From NCBI RefSeq assembly GCF_021155765.1, contig NC_060112.1:26564001-26628000 (forward strand): a stretch of DNA of 64,000 bases, read 5' to 3'. This document shows, one piece after another, positions 35,631-48,066 of the stretch. Under the pieces are notes generated by a model. That model worked only from the letters and a program-made list of their open reading frames with translations. It was not told where the DNA came from and made no database searches. Numbering within the stretch: position 1 is the stretch's first letter; each line of letters opens with the position of its first letter. The DNA is from Diprion similis. Lineage: Eukaryota; Arthropoda; Insecta; Hymenoptera; Diprionidae. A program made the translations under genes and the position numbers.

Positions 35631-38473
35631 ATGGTAAAAATATGCTTGTAATACTTAGTGCTTTTGTGACACTAAGTACGGTAGAAGTATGGGTCGGTAA
35701 CCGATCTGCATTTACCGTGTGAGTAATATGACAAAATAGTTGTAAAAATCCGTTTCGCGTCACATAAGCTCCTCTCTGCGCCCATGATTTCCGTCGGATG
35801 GTAAGGATTACGACATTGTCGTTCTAGAACTCAGTTGCCATTTCAAACTGGTTGTCACGACAAATTTGATGGATTTTTACCAGGCAGGTCTACGTAGCAA
35901 ATACTGTGACATTTTTATTTTTGATGACTGCAGTAGTAGTTTTTTTATAGCAAATGGCCATGCTCTGCATTACCTGCTGCTTCTCCGATGGTAAGGTAGG
36001 GTCAGCTATAACATGACAAATCGATAGCTCATTTGTTGAACGCCAGATAGCTGGCAACCCAAGATACATTGATATTTGCACTTTGCATATGTCTTGGAGT
36101 ACCTACCGGCAGTTTCTACCACTTTAATAGTTAGACGAGGAAAGCGCAAATTAATTATTTTTAATTAACAAAAGTAAAGAATAGGCCAGAATAGGCCAAT
36201 AAATAAATCGCATAAATGACAAAACACTTTTAGCGCCCGTACTTTTATATTATAAACGATACAGAAAACAGTCGTCGTTTTTGCGAACATATTCATGGCT
36301 ACAGCCTAGAAATACAGGATCATATACATCTAATTTCATGCACAACCGTGAAATTTAAAGCACGAGCACGTGCCACGTAAGATGCAATGGGCTTTCCGCA
36401 ATATCAAAAAAGTTCGAACCAATTATGAATTTATGGTTGCTGTTTTCATAATTATTTTTTTTAAATCTGTCACTTATTTATCCTCATCAGTACGGGTGCA
36501 TTGACATCGTGATCGGACATCGGCAATTAGTGATTCGTTAAAACTTCATAAAAAGTATTTGTCTGATTACGGGAAATTTTCTGTCCTTTGTTTTCAAAGC
36601 GGATATTTTAATATCATCGAAAGGTTTTTAAGACTTTCAGAAGTCCATTGAGAACATTGTATCCTTGCAGGTTCGAATCCCACGTTTTTAAAATGTTTCA
36701 AAAACATTATTATGCCCTGTACGAGATAAAAAAATTATAGGTATTTTTCCTTAACGGAACGTACTAGTTATTCCATGTTATGGATAGGTGGGATTAAATT
36801 ATTTCAAAGTGGCAAATTGGCGGGAACGTGAAAATAATAACCGCAGCGTGTAGTCCTATCCTGCAGTTTTGATTTTGGGTATCTCAATTACAAATATACC
36901 AAGTACTGAAGAAGCGGGGCTTGACCTTATTCTGCAGGAAAGAGATAGTAAAAAAATTTAGGCCGTTTCTCTCAGTGAATGAGTGGTCAGTTCTTTATTC
37001 TAAAAAATGGAAAATCGTGATTGGTGAAGAGTCTTGAATCCTCAGGGAATTCTGAAACGCTTAACCGATCGCATCCTGATCAGGTGCCTCGGGCTAAACA
37101 ACGAACATTAGTGCTATCGTCTGACAGTATCCACTTTTGATCGGATGTCCTTGACCGGTGTACTTGTGTCGAATTAGCGTCTGCTTCAAGTAGTCTCGCA
37201 CACGCTGTACCTCACATCAACCTGTTGTGTACATCAACCTGAAACACCTTTTCACAGTTCATCAAACATAGTAACTCATCATGTCGGTATTCAGGATATT
37301 ATCAGACAGCACTTTGGCAACGGGTTCGTGTGTATCCGGTTCGGCACATACCTCAATTCATTATGTCACACAGTTACACCTTGGCTCACAATCAGCATGG
37401 GCGAATAGCTTGAAAAAATTGATTACCCTATTGTATAGATTCGCAAAGAAGGAACAACCATTTTGTACGTAAGTCGTTGCTGTGGAATTGACGTGTGCGT
37501 GCAATTCGGTTATGCTCTTTGCGATAGATTACATTTGTTAATTGTTACCTTTCGTCGGAGTTACTTCACAGGTCGTAATGCTAGGCACATTACCATCACA
37601 ATTGCTGCTGTTACGTGTGGAGTATTGGTACAAAGAATTTCTTCCGTAAACCATTCCGCTGATTAATTCATCGTAACACACCTATATCACACAGTCTTTG
37701 TAGAATTTATTATAGGTACGAATAGATGTTTCTTGCGAAATTTTCTACATTCTTGTATTAATTATGGATCCGCGATAGAATGTCTGACAAATACGTCAAA
37801 TAACTAGTATTTGTACTAAGTGATTTTTCTTTTTTTCTTGTTTGTTTTTCATTTCCAAGTTCTCGACATGCGATGTCCTTGTTCATGGAAGTTTCTCATT
37901 TGAAGATTTTCTCATACCTTTACCGCATTGGCACATGCCGCACTGTAAGGAAAAAAAATAAGGTTAACCTTTACGAGAGTTTGTAATTCTTGGCATTTTA
38001 CAGACAGTCTGCTCAAGGAATTAGAGTTTATGGTTTTTTAAATTCTTGAACTTCGTCCTCCTGCGAAGTTCGCTGGTTTTTTTTTATGGTATAAAACGAA
38101 CGACGTATAAGTATGACAACGATTGGCTTATATGGATATGAAAACAGTGATCACAATTACGCTTATTCATATCCTCTACAGCAATTCAAACGCTTCCGGG
38201 TGTTCATCTTGCGATTCTATTAATTTAGGTACAGATCTATTTATAATATGTTACATATTTCTTTCTAGGCAACCGACTGCATCGCGCTGAAATTACAAAT
38301 CCAAATCGTGATCACTGAATAACAAGAAATATATGTACTGTAGGTATGTTTGCTCTCTTGTACAGAAGATATAGAAACACAAGGATATTCGTATGAAATT
38401 GATGTCTCCGATAATTCATCTCGCGTTTCCCCAGGCACTTGGAGACGTCGGTATAAAAATTCTCCGAGGACGA
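35621..38473. other. AT-rich region without a supported gene
   Basis: Nothing conserved was recognised. A 63-codon ATG ORF at 37281-37472 lies in a modestly GC-rich patch but has no motif. AATAAA at about 36199 could serve the small ORF ending at 35620. Confidence 0.45.
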
Positions 38474-38685
38474 TCATTGTCGTCCTCCGCAAATCCGACT
38501 TGTACGCATCAGTAACACAGTAAGCGACTCCTGCAGGCAAAGATCAGGGTCCTGCCGCAAAAGGGTTCTCACCTCTTGACCCGTATCGACCTTGTCTTTG
38601 GGCACGGGGTCGTCAATTTGCCATTTCGATTCAGCACTTCTTTGTTTCTGTCTGAGGATTAAATGCCGAGTCCAGAGGTCAAAAT
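38474..38685 (-). CDS. Candidate terminal exon, unrecognised
   Basis: On minus, an acceptor (GAAAGTTTGCAG) is followed by 69 open codons and a TGA: FDLWTRHLILRQKQRSAESK, WQIDDPVPKDKVDTGQE, VRTLLRQDPDLCLQESL, then MRTSRICGGRQ. The composition is protein-like with mixed charged and hydrophobic residues, and no usable ATG exists near its start, so it would be a last exon. Its upstream partner was not found. The acceptor has a poor pyrimidine tract. It could also be a fragment of an old transposable element or chance. Confidence 0.3.
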
Positions 38686-40520
38686 CTGCAAACTTTCAAT
38701 GATTGCCGATTACCGTAGTTGGCTTCATTTCTCCATTGTCATTACAGAGAAAAAAGGTTTTTGCGTCTGTGATAATCAAAAGAAAGACTTCAGTTCTCCT
38801 GTACTTCCTTCATTATTTTTTTCAGTGTCTCACGTCTTATTCACGAGAGAATTATCTGCACTTTTATCATTCTTTAATCTATGTCGTGACTAATTCCTTC
38901 GCAGGATTACAGACCAACGCTTTTCCCTGCAGCAAAGTGTTCATCAATTACTAAGCTCGATGCCTGCACGTTACCTTCGGAATGATCACGGGTCATTATC
39001 CCTCGTTAAACTGGTATTAATTACTCGGTCGAGTGTTTCTAAGAGTTCAGAGCAAGTTCCGACTGTCGGTAGATGAGTTTGTATCAACGGCTGTTTGTAG
39101 CTTAGACGCGGTTACGATTGCAGTGACAATTATCACGTCGAGTAAATACCGTCGGAATGATGAAGTAGAAACAATTTACTCCATTTGTTTCGCCTTATAC
39201 TTGACCCATATTTTAATAATTTTTTACCTTCCTGCCGTTTATGCGCAATATACGCTCGACGGTAATTAGCCGTGAATTCCATTCGCGGTCAAAGATTTCC
39301 TTCTAATGTACTGTCGAGTAATTAGGGGCTACGGATGGCAAGGCGCCAAATGAGATGTCGTGTAAAAAAAATTCGCCAAAGTGGGCATCGGATCAACCAC
39401 GGTTCAAGCATCGACAGTTTTTTAAAAACCACAGTGTTGGTCAACCTCAGTGTTAATTTGTTTGCTTCATGCACTTTCGATATTGCGTACTTTAAACAAT
39501 CAGGTACAAATTTTCCGATCACTATCTACGAATTAAGATGCTGCAGGTAAAAGTATGAAGTAGAAATGAAAGGCGAAGAGTGAAAAACATTGGGAAGTAA
39601 GAAAAGAATCGGAGAAATTAACACTGCGAATACTTACGTCAACTTTCACTACATGTTACAGTTTCTAACGAGGAAAATAATTTTTCAAATAATCTCTCAC
39701 GTAGGAATTGAAATTTGAATTCGTTCTAATTTCTGTCCTCAAAGATTCAGTGGGTGCAGGACTTTACAAATAAATGATTTTTGAAGAACTGTTGCAGGTA
39801 CCCGGATATTACGTCATCGTCTACGTCAGATTACCGTGCAAATTTTCAGTACCAAAAATTTCACTGGTAATGGCCATGAATTTTTTGTTCAGAAAATTGT
39901 CGTAACGACGGAATGCGAGGTCTGACAGAAATCCCGAGTTTATTTGATCACCGTAACAAAACCAGCCAGGTATTATATCACTCAAATTCAGTTGACAGAC
40001 TAGCCCGGAAATAGAATCTCTTACAATTAATCCGCGTATCGATTTGATGGGCTCTCTTATACGGAGGCAGATCGATGTCCTTGCTAATATTGTGTGCATA
40101 GGATCGCAGGACTCGCACTTTGTGCGAAGGTTGGGTGTGGCAGGTGGTTAAAAATTACAGACGAATAAGAGCCTGGATAAGTAACCCGAGCCAGACTAAC
40201 GATGTCGATTAATATTGATCACGAAAATATACCTTCGACATTATACCTTTGAAAAAATTTGAAGTTACCATATTATGACTCTGTTTTCAATTATAATAAT
40301 TGTTATTCGAGCATCTGTATACCTATTTAAACTGACGGGTAAAACTTGTCCTGTTTCGGAAAATTGCGCTGCAGTTTGGTCAAAAGGCCTTCTTACAGTG
40401 TGTCCTTACAAAGAGTAGCCTCCAGGGCTTCTCCAAGGCTTTCAATCGTGGTCCCCGGGTGTCGAGGTGAAGGAAATGCCGCGGCATCGATGCACCTGCG
40501 TATTGCGGTCTTCGTTGGGA

Positions 40521-40770
40521 TTTTCACTTTGCAATGCGCCATCTGGTGGACAAAAATCAAACTAATGAAAACAGACTGACCGTTGACCTTTTCTTTTTGC
40601 GTCTGTATAGGAGAACAAGTATATTATTGATCGTGTTCAATTAATTTATGTGACATGAGTAATTTGAAAGCCCAAGATTCACGATTTGCCTTCATTAAAA
40701 TGAAAAACTTAGGTTATGTGGTGACAAAATGGCGCCGCCAACCAGGCTCTGACGTCACGAGGACTGTTTC
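40521..40770 (+). repeat. Dispersed repeat family B, copy 2
   Basis: Starts TTTTCACTTTGCAATGCGCC, passes through GACTGACCGTTGACC, ATTATTGATCGTGTTCAATT and GTAATTTGAAAGCCCAAG, and ends GGCGCCGCCAACCAGG then CTCTGACGTCACGAGGAC. It is highly similar to copy 3 over about 200 bp and more diverged from copy 1. Confidence 0.85.
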
Positions 40771-43159
40771 TAATACCCAGTATTTAGAAGGAATCAATAC
40801 ATTTTAATTTGCAAAATTTGGTCCATACGTATTGCGATTCTTGCTTGTAATTTAATATATGATAAGTCGATTTACGCGAATGACCTTCAAGTAGTCTCCC
40901 GTTTTTTTCTTCATTAATTTTCTCGTTGAAACTCATGATCGTTGAATTTGTAATAAATGGCGACACGTTGATGGGAAAAAAATTAGCACCGGGCTAAGAA
41001 TTGGGTAAATGCTGCAATAAAGGCTGCAGGTTATGACAGTAACGACTCAATCAATCCTCTCCATAATTATAAGATTTTTATACCCTCAAGCGTGTGTCGA
41101 GTGCATTTTGCCTGTATCGAAAAACCGAGAAGAGGTTCGAGTCTTTCGCGAACGAAGCTCTTATACTCTGTTAAGTAGGAGAGGGTGGGGCAAAGTGGGC
41201 AACTTAAAATTTTCGAAATGTTAAAAAATTTGGTGGCAAAGTGGGACTCCCGAATTTTTTTTTTAAATAACGAAGGATAAAATCAACCACCTGAACTTGT
41301 TATTAAATATGAATTATTCGGAAATCATTTGGTCGAGTAATTGCAAACCTTATAACGCGAAACGTTTGAAATTGGACTTTACTCTCAACTCGTCAAAGTC
41401 AAATAATTTTCTGAACTTGAATCTATGATTACTTATTATCGAGAAAGCTAGATAACAATTTAACATGATTGTTCATATGAAAACTAAACATTTTATTCTG
41501 ATTTTAGGCATTATTTTTTTAAGGGGCCCACTTAGATAATAATATACGAGAGCTTTTACGCTTCATGCAAATTATTCTGAATCCTTGTTGGCGGGTAGCC
41601 GAAGCGAATAAAAGGTGTGGCCTGTGTTTGCTCACGTATCTGGGGCATGCAGGTACAGTTTTTCCGTGTCGAAGACGCATTTTATACCCAAATACCAATT
41701 ATCCGATCGAACGGCGTAGCGAATGCTTATTGTGAGGCATCTGGTTCACACGAGGTAACATGGAACCCCTTGTCGAGCACCGACTTCCGGTAATCAAACC
41801 TGAAAATCCCCCTCGAGTTATATAATAATTGCAATTTCGGATAACGATCGCGGCTAATGAATCTGCATCAAACATATGAGGCTGCCCAATTTTTAAATAC
41901 TTTAGTCGGATCAATTATCGCTCTGCTTTTTACGCTGGCAATAAATTGCCTGACAAAAGATTTACGTAACGCGAAGTCTCGTTACGTCATTTACGATAAA
42001 ATATCCTCAAGATAACTCAAACACATCACGTTAGATTTCTATACTTTTTTTTTCAATATACGTGCAAAATTTGTAAATACGAGTGATAAATCAATCAGTG
42101 GAATGATTGTTTGAAACGACAGCGAAAGATTGCAATTGAGAGATGCCAAAGAAAAAGAAAAAAAAAAAAAAAAAAAAACCACCCAAGAAAAAGTCGAAGG
42201 AAGATAAAATCGTTGTTTTTCAATTTGACTGTGATTGTAAATTCCACGTCGATGTTTTGATTTACACGTTACGCTTAATTAAAACTTTTTTCTGTAATTG
42301 GAAGATTAGATCCGTAACATTAGTTTTTAAACATTTTATGGCAGAATTAAAACTGATTATATTAGGTATACACATTTCTGCCATGCAGGACGGACCACGC
42401 GAATCGATTTATAAAGTACCGTCTGAATTTGTCAGCAAATCAATTAGGGAGAACTTTATATAATTTCCTTTGTGGGGGGTTGAACGAGTCAACTTTCAAA
42501 GTCAGAGACCAACGCGACTGTCATGAAATCGACATATTTATCCCACATTAGCAGCTTATTCTTCGTCTCTTATCATCATTAATGCCTTAATATTTAGAGG
42601 CTTAATTAGTTGGTTAAAAAAATAAGCAAAATTTTTTCGATCTTTCCTGCGTGACTATATGATTATATTGATAAACCGACACCCGTACAATTTTTTATAA
42701 ACCTCAACACTTTCATGTTGAATAAATATCCGATTGAACGAGTCATTTTTGAACGATAATTAATTAATTTCACGATATGATCACGTTACATTGATTTTCA
42801 ATTATTCCATGAGTCCGCAGAAAAATTAGTAATCAAAATCGGTTCGGATGTTCTGGAGTAATAAGCGAACATACTGTCTACAGACAGACGAAGCCAAAAA
42901 GAAGATTCGCAGTAATGTGGCCACTCGTACGCCAAGTTCCCCGTAAATCATGTCTTCGCTAATCCTTGATCAATCATCGGATTAATAATTCTGTCCGCGA
43001 GGCGTACCTCCGTCAGGTTATTCCGATGGAGATGACCTCCATCGTATCTCAGCAGGGTTCGACGTCGGTCATTTAATTAAGTGTCTTTGACTGTCCAAAA
43101 TAACCTCAAGTACATCAGTTGCCCTCCCTTCCCGTCATCATTTCGGTGTTTCTTCTTTT

Positions 43160-43409
43160 CGTATGACTTGAAATGTGATTTTTAAGCACCACACGATAAC
43201 CGGATCTCAATATTAACTATATTGTTCCCAAATTTTTTATTTTTTCATTTCAGAATTGGAACTTTTTATCGAGTGGTGCTCAAAAATCACATTTCAAATC
43301 ACAGAAAATTCCCGAGACCCTCTTGTGTTTGTAAGAGCATCGTACTAAAAAATGATCAAAGTCAAAGGAGGTGAGGTACATGGGCTGCTAATTTGACATG
43401 GAATGCCCT
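43160..43409. repeat. Truncated foldback element, family D
   Basis: Contains the right-hand half of the 8845-9570 element: AAATGTGATTTTTAAGCACC and its inverse GGTGCTCAAAAATCACATTT, then CCCGAGACCCTCTTGTG, AGGAGGTGAGGTACATGG and the terminus ATTTGACATGGAATGCCC. The outer left arm is missing. Confidence 0.7.
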
Positions 43410-43506
43410 ATATACAGGTAGAATAAGAATTTGCAGAGATGTACCGAATGGCGCAAGAGCGCGTATTCTCAAAACGGCATTCGGACTCGATGAACATTTA
43501 TTTTTA

Positions 43507-43760
43507 TCGTCACTGCAATGTGTCAACTGTTGAAAAAAAGCAAACTAATGCAAACAGACAGAAAGCTGACCGTTGACCTTTTTTTGCGTCTGGATAAGAG
43601 AACAAATACATTATTGATCGTGTTCAATTAATTCATGTGACATGAGTAATTTGAAAGCCCAAGATTCACGATTTGCCTTCATTAAAATAAAAAACTTAGG
43701 TTATGTGGTGAGAAAATGGCGCCGCCAACCAGGCTCTGACGTCATGAGGACATTTTCCAA
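43507..43760 (+). repeat. Dispersed repeat family B, copy 3
   Basis: Near-identical to copy 2 from CTGACCGTTGACC through GGCGCCGCCAACCAGGC and TCTGACGTCATGAGGACA, only about 3 kb away in the same orientation. The 65-codon ORF it contains is absent from the other copies and is not considered a gene. Confidence 0.85.
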
Positions 43761-45491
43761 TAACAAGCGAACTTTTCATCGCCGTTGCAAATCGTCTGTG
43801 TTTTCGACATATTTGATCCGGTTTGTGTATAGTAAATGAGCGTTATAGTGAAACGAAGCGCTGATTACCGCGCTCAAACTTTCATTTACGTAATGGCAAA
43901 CCGAACCAACGTTGAAATTAAACGGCGTTCAATTGAAGTTTGACAAATCTTTAGATAAGCCATTTGCACGGTGTTTATCGTTTTTTTTTTCGAACCATCA
44001 ACGGACCCGGAAATAGCTGTCGTGTCACGCGTGACGCGTGCAAAGGTCCGCTGAAGAGCTCTTGCCATGCACACCTTGCCTTATTTCGGTAATGTAATCG
44101 TTGTAATGTCACGCTCGTCATGTTACATGCCTAAATGCTCGCCCATCGTTCATTGACGATCGGTTCTTATTTTATTTTCAAACGACCTTCCTCCTTGAGT
44201 TTCGTATCGCGCCAGTAGCTACGTGATTTGCAGGTCTAATTATCCCGGCAGCAATGTGCACTGGTTTACAATATGGCGCTGTTGTCCGGCAGATCGGTGT
44301 TCCAAAGTTTAAGCTTTACCGATATCGATCGATTAATTGTTGCTCGTTGGTTAATGGTGTGTCCCAAGAAACTTTCTTGAGCCATTCCCGTACTTTTATC
44401 TCAATCTCGTACCCACGTCTCAATGCAGGTGTCAATGTTGAAGAAGTTTACACTACGAGGTTCCATTTGGAGCAGAACGGAGAAAATTATAACAAGCGAT
44501 GTGATCACACGGAGTGGGAATCAGGCCGTCTATTGATGAATTTATTTGTTTTTCGTTTTTCCCATTTTTTGTCACTGTAATAGCTATTTACTCACTTTCT
44601 TTTGAAATATTCTCTTCTCATTCTTTATCATTATACACGGTGATTTTATATCGCATCGCATCTTGGTTCTCCGTTGCAGGAAATGTTTTTATACCTCACG
44701 AGTTTGATCGGTTATTTTCACGTAACACGGTGTTATCATTATTATCGATTAGTATTCAGGAGTAGGTTTTAAAACTTACAGAATCATTCAACCCGAAGCA
44801 GTTAACTTTCGATGCTGTAAAGGTTTATTCAAGTTAGTAGAATCAAAAAAATATTTCACTTATGTTGGCAAGATTGAATAAATTTTATATAATTCCTATC
44901 AGGCAATTTATGTTCTTTATTTTTCTCGCATTGTCGTTGTAAATTGAACCGATATGTTGTACACCAACGTTTACCCGCAGTTTATAATAGTTAAGTATAA
45001 ATTGCGAGACAAAAATTCCGCCGCGAAAGTCGTTGACGATTGTATTTTACAGAGTGTGGAAATTTGTTGTGATCAGAGTTCTCCGGATTTGCGGTTCACG
45101 GTATTATAATAAATTCTCATCTGTACCGAGTTACGAGTAAGTTTGAGCTCGCGAAATCGTTGTGCAATTTCTACCGCGCAGTTGCGTAATAATCATCAGT
45201 TTCGGTTTTGCTCGGTTCCTTGCAGCTCCCGTGGGAGTAACTTTTATACTTTCCTCGGTTTAACGGAATTTCATCCGATCTTTCCGTAATTTCGCATTTC
45301 TTTCTAAATTGCGGATTCTTCTTCTTACGTAATTTCAATTTTTACCGTTCAAACGACCACATGAATCTGAGGAAATTTCCAGCCTTTTGCGTCAATTTAA
45401 TTTCCCTTACGACATGCTCGATTCTACGCAGAAGAAATTGTTAAACATATTTCCTGTTTCGTGAAATCTCGATGCTTTTGACACATTACTG

Positions 45492-45520
45492 TTTTTTTTT
45501 TTTTTTTTTTTTTTTTTTTT
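45492..45520. repeat. 29-base T homopolymer
   Basis: Uninterrupted T run. Similar shorter tracts occur at 54378-54400 (T), 24268-24287 (A) and 53524-53537 (C). Confidence 0.9.
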
Positions 45521-47552
45521 CTTATGAACTTTACTCGCAGTCTTTTTTTTTCTTTCTTTTTTTCCTATTCCTCACTTTACTTTATGCTTCTCCTCCTCCG
45601 ATCTGAGTTTGAAATATTGCACGTGTAAAAATCTACTAGGCTGGAATGTGGTTCGGCTGACAAACGTGAAGTATGAAATTGCTGTAAACGTGTTAAACGT
45701 GCGGCATTTACTAAACACGTAGGTATCCGAGGTCACTTGACCAGGTGACGCGATCCATTTCGTGACAAAAATTAAGAACGTCACGGAAATATGTCATTTA
45801 AACGTCACACGTTTGTCACGCTGCAAGGTTGCACCATTAAATTCAAGTGTAATTCGAATGCCGAAACAACTCCGATATATCACAGCTGTTTCACGTTATT
45901 AAAGGTAAAACCAGAAACACTGCATCTAATTGAAATCCCTTTGCATATAGATTCGCTCAGAGGAATGCACCGTGGATCCAATCGCTCTGTGGATCAAAGT
46001 CACTTTGGTTTCTCTCCATTTTATTATAGAAAGATTTCACTTCTTTCTTATCAGACGCATCCAAGTATATATAATTAATAACTTGTGTATTGATAACTTA
46101 TCCGCAGACGATCGTGAAGAATAGAAAATTTGCTAACACGTAATCTTTGAAATTGTTTGATTACAATATCGAAACATCTTTGGAATTTCTTTTCGCCGAG
46201 ATTATACCAATTGTATCGTTTAATAAATTTCTTATCGTACTTTTTATGAACACATGCTATACGTACACCACGAATGTGAATTCGTGCTTCTAATATATCT
46301 AGCTTTATAACCAATAACTCAAGATTACGCGCTTGATGTAGAGAAACTGTATTGTTTTGTGCTGTCATATTTATATCTGAAATAGAGCCGTAAGGTAGTC
46401 GGATGTAAACGATAGTTTATAGCCTCGATTTAAGAGGCAAGAAAAAACGAATAAAAATGAAACCATGCAACACGAAATTCATTTCTAAACCTTCGTGCAT
46501 ACAACGTCTACTGTAAGAGGGACCGTGAAAAATTTGAACATCTGTTTTCTGCAATCTGTTCTAAAGCAATCGCAACTTTTATCGCATCTTACAATTAGAT
46601 GAGAAATATCCTCACATCGCGGATAAGATAAACACAGCGTTTAATCCCTTCGGTTGCTTTGGAAAACATCGTTACAGGTTTATCCAGGTAATTCGTAATT
46701 ATTGTCAGTCCAAATGTGATTAGATTACATCTGTATCATCGTGCGGAAAATTGTCTACTACACAGATGCGATCCATGAATTAACCTTGGAGGACTTGAAC
46801 GATTGACTAACTAGCGGATTCAAAAACGCGAATCTCGAACCATATTCAATTTTTTTTTAGTAATATGCTTGTGTTTTTTTTTTCTAATACTTTTAATAAA
46901 TACTATTTCGTTTTAAATACTTTAACGTTTGAGCTCTACGGCAGTATGAAGAGAAACCAAATTTAAAAAGTAAGAAAATTGTGGTTAAAACAAAGAACAT
47001 CCGACCCGTTTTTAGAATCATACACAATAGGGCAAGATTAGATAAATTAAATATCAAAGAGAGAAAGTAAAACTTTTTTTCACATTTTTGTATAGACCTA
47101 TTAAATACTCAAAGTATGTGACATTTTACTCACAGCGTTGTCAGGTTCAAATAATCACAGATATTTCAGGTTGTCTTTTCTTTTGTCGCTTGATAGTCAA
47201 ATAACGAAATAATCACATCAGTTTCAACCTATCCTCAAGTTAAAATGATTTTTCAGAAAATTACCGTATCCTCTAGTCAAATTTCAAACGTATTTGGCTC
47301 TGTACCTCATAATCACGATAACAAATTATTGAATGATAGCCAAATGTTCACCGATTATCGACCGTCAATTTATATTTATAAGAATCGAGGCACGTGTGTC
47401 TTGTAAACAGAAAAATTAATTAACTCCAATCATTCGAAAGAATTAATAAAATTGGGGTTATAATGTTTTCATTGACTGAATCATATTATGCGAAAGATTG
47501 GATTCTTAGAAATATAAAAGGATGAAAAAAGGGGGAAAACAGAATGTTGTAT

Positions 47553-47915
47553 TTATTGAAGCGTTGTTGTTGTTGTTGCTTCTGCTGCAATACTTATTCC
47601 TGAAAAATGTTTACAGTCGAATCGATTGAACCGAGGCATATGATACCACGTGGGCTTCGTTAGACGTTCCTTCGAGATGCGGGTCAGGCTACCCGGGGAT
47701 CCGGACCTAGGGGTTGATATTTCGTCATCGGAGGGTTGCGGCGGGTCGGCGATTGCGCGTCGCGCATGTCCTTGGAATTTCGCCTCTGTATTGGGGTTGG
47801 ACCAGACCAGCTGGTACTGCGTTCCGAAATATCCGTTCCTCTCCTCAGTCATCCCGGCGTGGTGGGATTGCCAACTGCGACATCGTCGAGTACAGATCGC
47901 ACCTCCGTAATCCAC
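47553..47915 (-). CDS. Candidate coding segment, minus strand, unrecognised
   Basis: In a GC-rich island the minus strand stays open for 120 codons, including GMTEERNGYFGTQYQLVW, ADPPQPSDDEISTPRSGSPG and RISKERLTKPTWYHMPRF, and ends TTTTTLQ-TAA where the stop overlaps an AATAAA. The Ser/Pro-rich acidic stretch looks protein-like. However other frames are open on both strands over the same DNA, and the first in-frame ATG lies 20 codons in. It may be a real terminal exon or a chance product of CpG-rich sequence. Confidence 0.25.
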   Translation of the reverse strand: MDYGGAICTRRCRSWQSHHAGMTEERNGYFGTQYQLVWSNPNTEAKFQGHARRAIADPPQPSDDEISTPRSGSPGSLTRISKERLTKPTWYHMPRFNRFDCKHFSGISIAAEATTTTTLQ

Positions 47916-47980
47916 TGCACGATGAATCCGCGAGTCGATTTTAACCGGGAATCAGTAATAATTTTTTCTTCACTCTGCAG

Positions 47981-48066
47981 ATCATGCTTCATCCGCGAGT
48001 CGGGGAACAACGCCGAGCTTCGGGGCGGATTTGCAAAGTGATGAAAGTGCCGGAAGCATCAAGTAG
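47981..48066 (+). CDS. Candidate terminal exon, plus strand, unrecognised
   Basis: A strong acceptor (ATTTTTTCTTCACTCTGCAG) precedes 27 open codons and a TAG: HASSASRGTTPSFGAD then LQSDESAGSIK. Ser-rich low-complexity C-termini like this are common in regulatory proteins. The exon needs a phase-2-completing partner upstream that was not found. A second frame (ATC ATG CTT...) is also open to a GTACTC donor at 48067. Confidence 0.3.

Larger units (their letters stand above)
38686..47552. other. Repeat-bearing region without a supported gene
   Basis: About 8.9 kb. It holds two copies of dispersed repeat B (40521, 43507), a truncated foldback relative (43160), possible GGGCAAAGTGGGC-type repeat sequence at 41171-41540, a poly-A-rich tract at about 42143-42180 (read as polylysine in one frame), and a 29-base T run at 45492-45520. 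A 92-codon ATG ORF on minus (39821-40099) and others show no motif. Confidence 0.5.

Noticed and set aside
36665..36685. GGTTCGAATCC, identical to a tRNA B-box/T-arm
   Set aside because: No A-box, acceptor stem or cloverleaf can be drawn in the upstream 70 bases; a chance match.
41171..41545. GGGGCAAAGTGGGCAAC near 41180 and GGGGCCCACTTAG near 41523 as possible ends of a mobile element
   Set aside because: The inverse match is only about 8 bases, so element boundaries cannot be supported from this copy alone.
42143..42463. ORF beginning with a run of lysines
   Set aside because: The start is a poly-A tract; the remainder is AT-rich with no protein signature.
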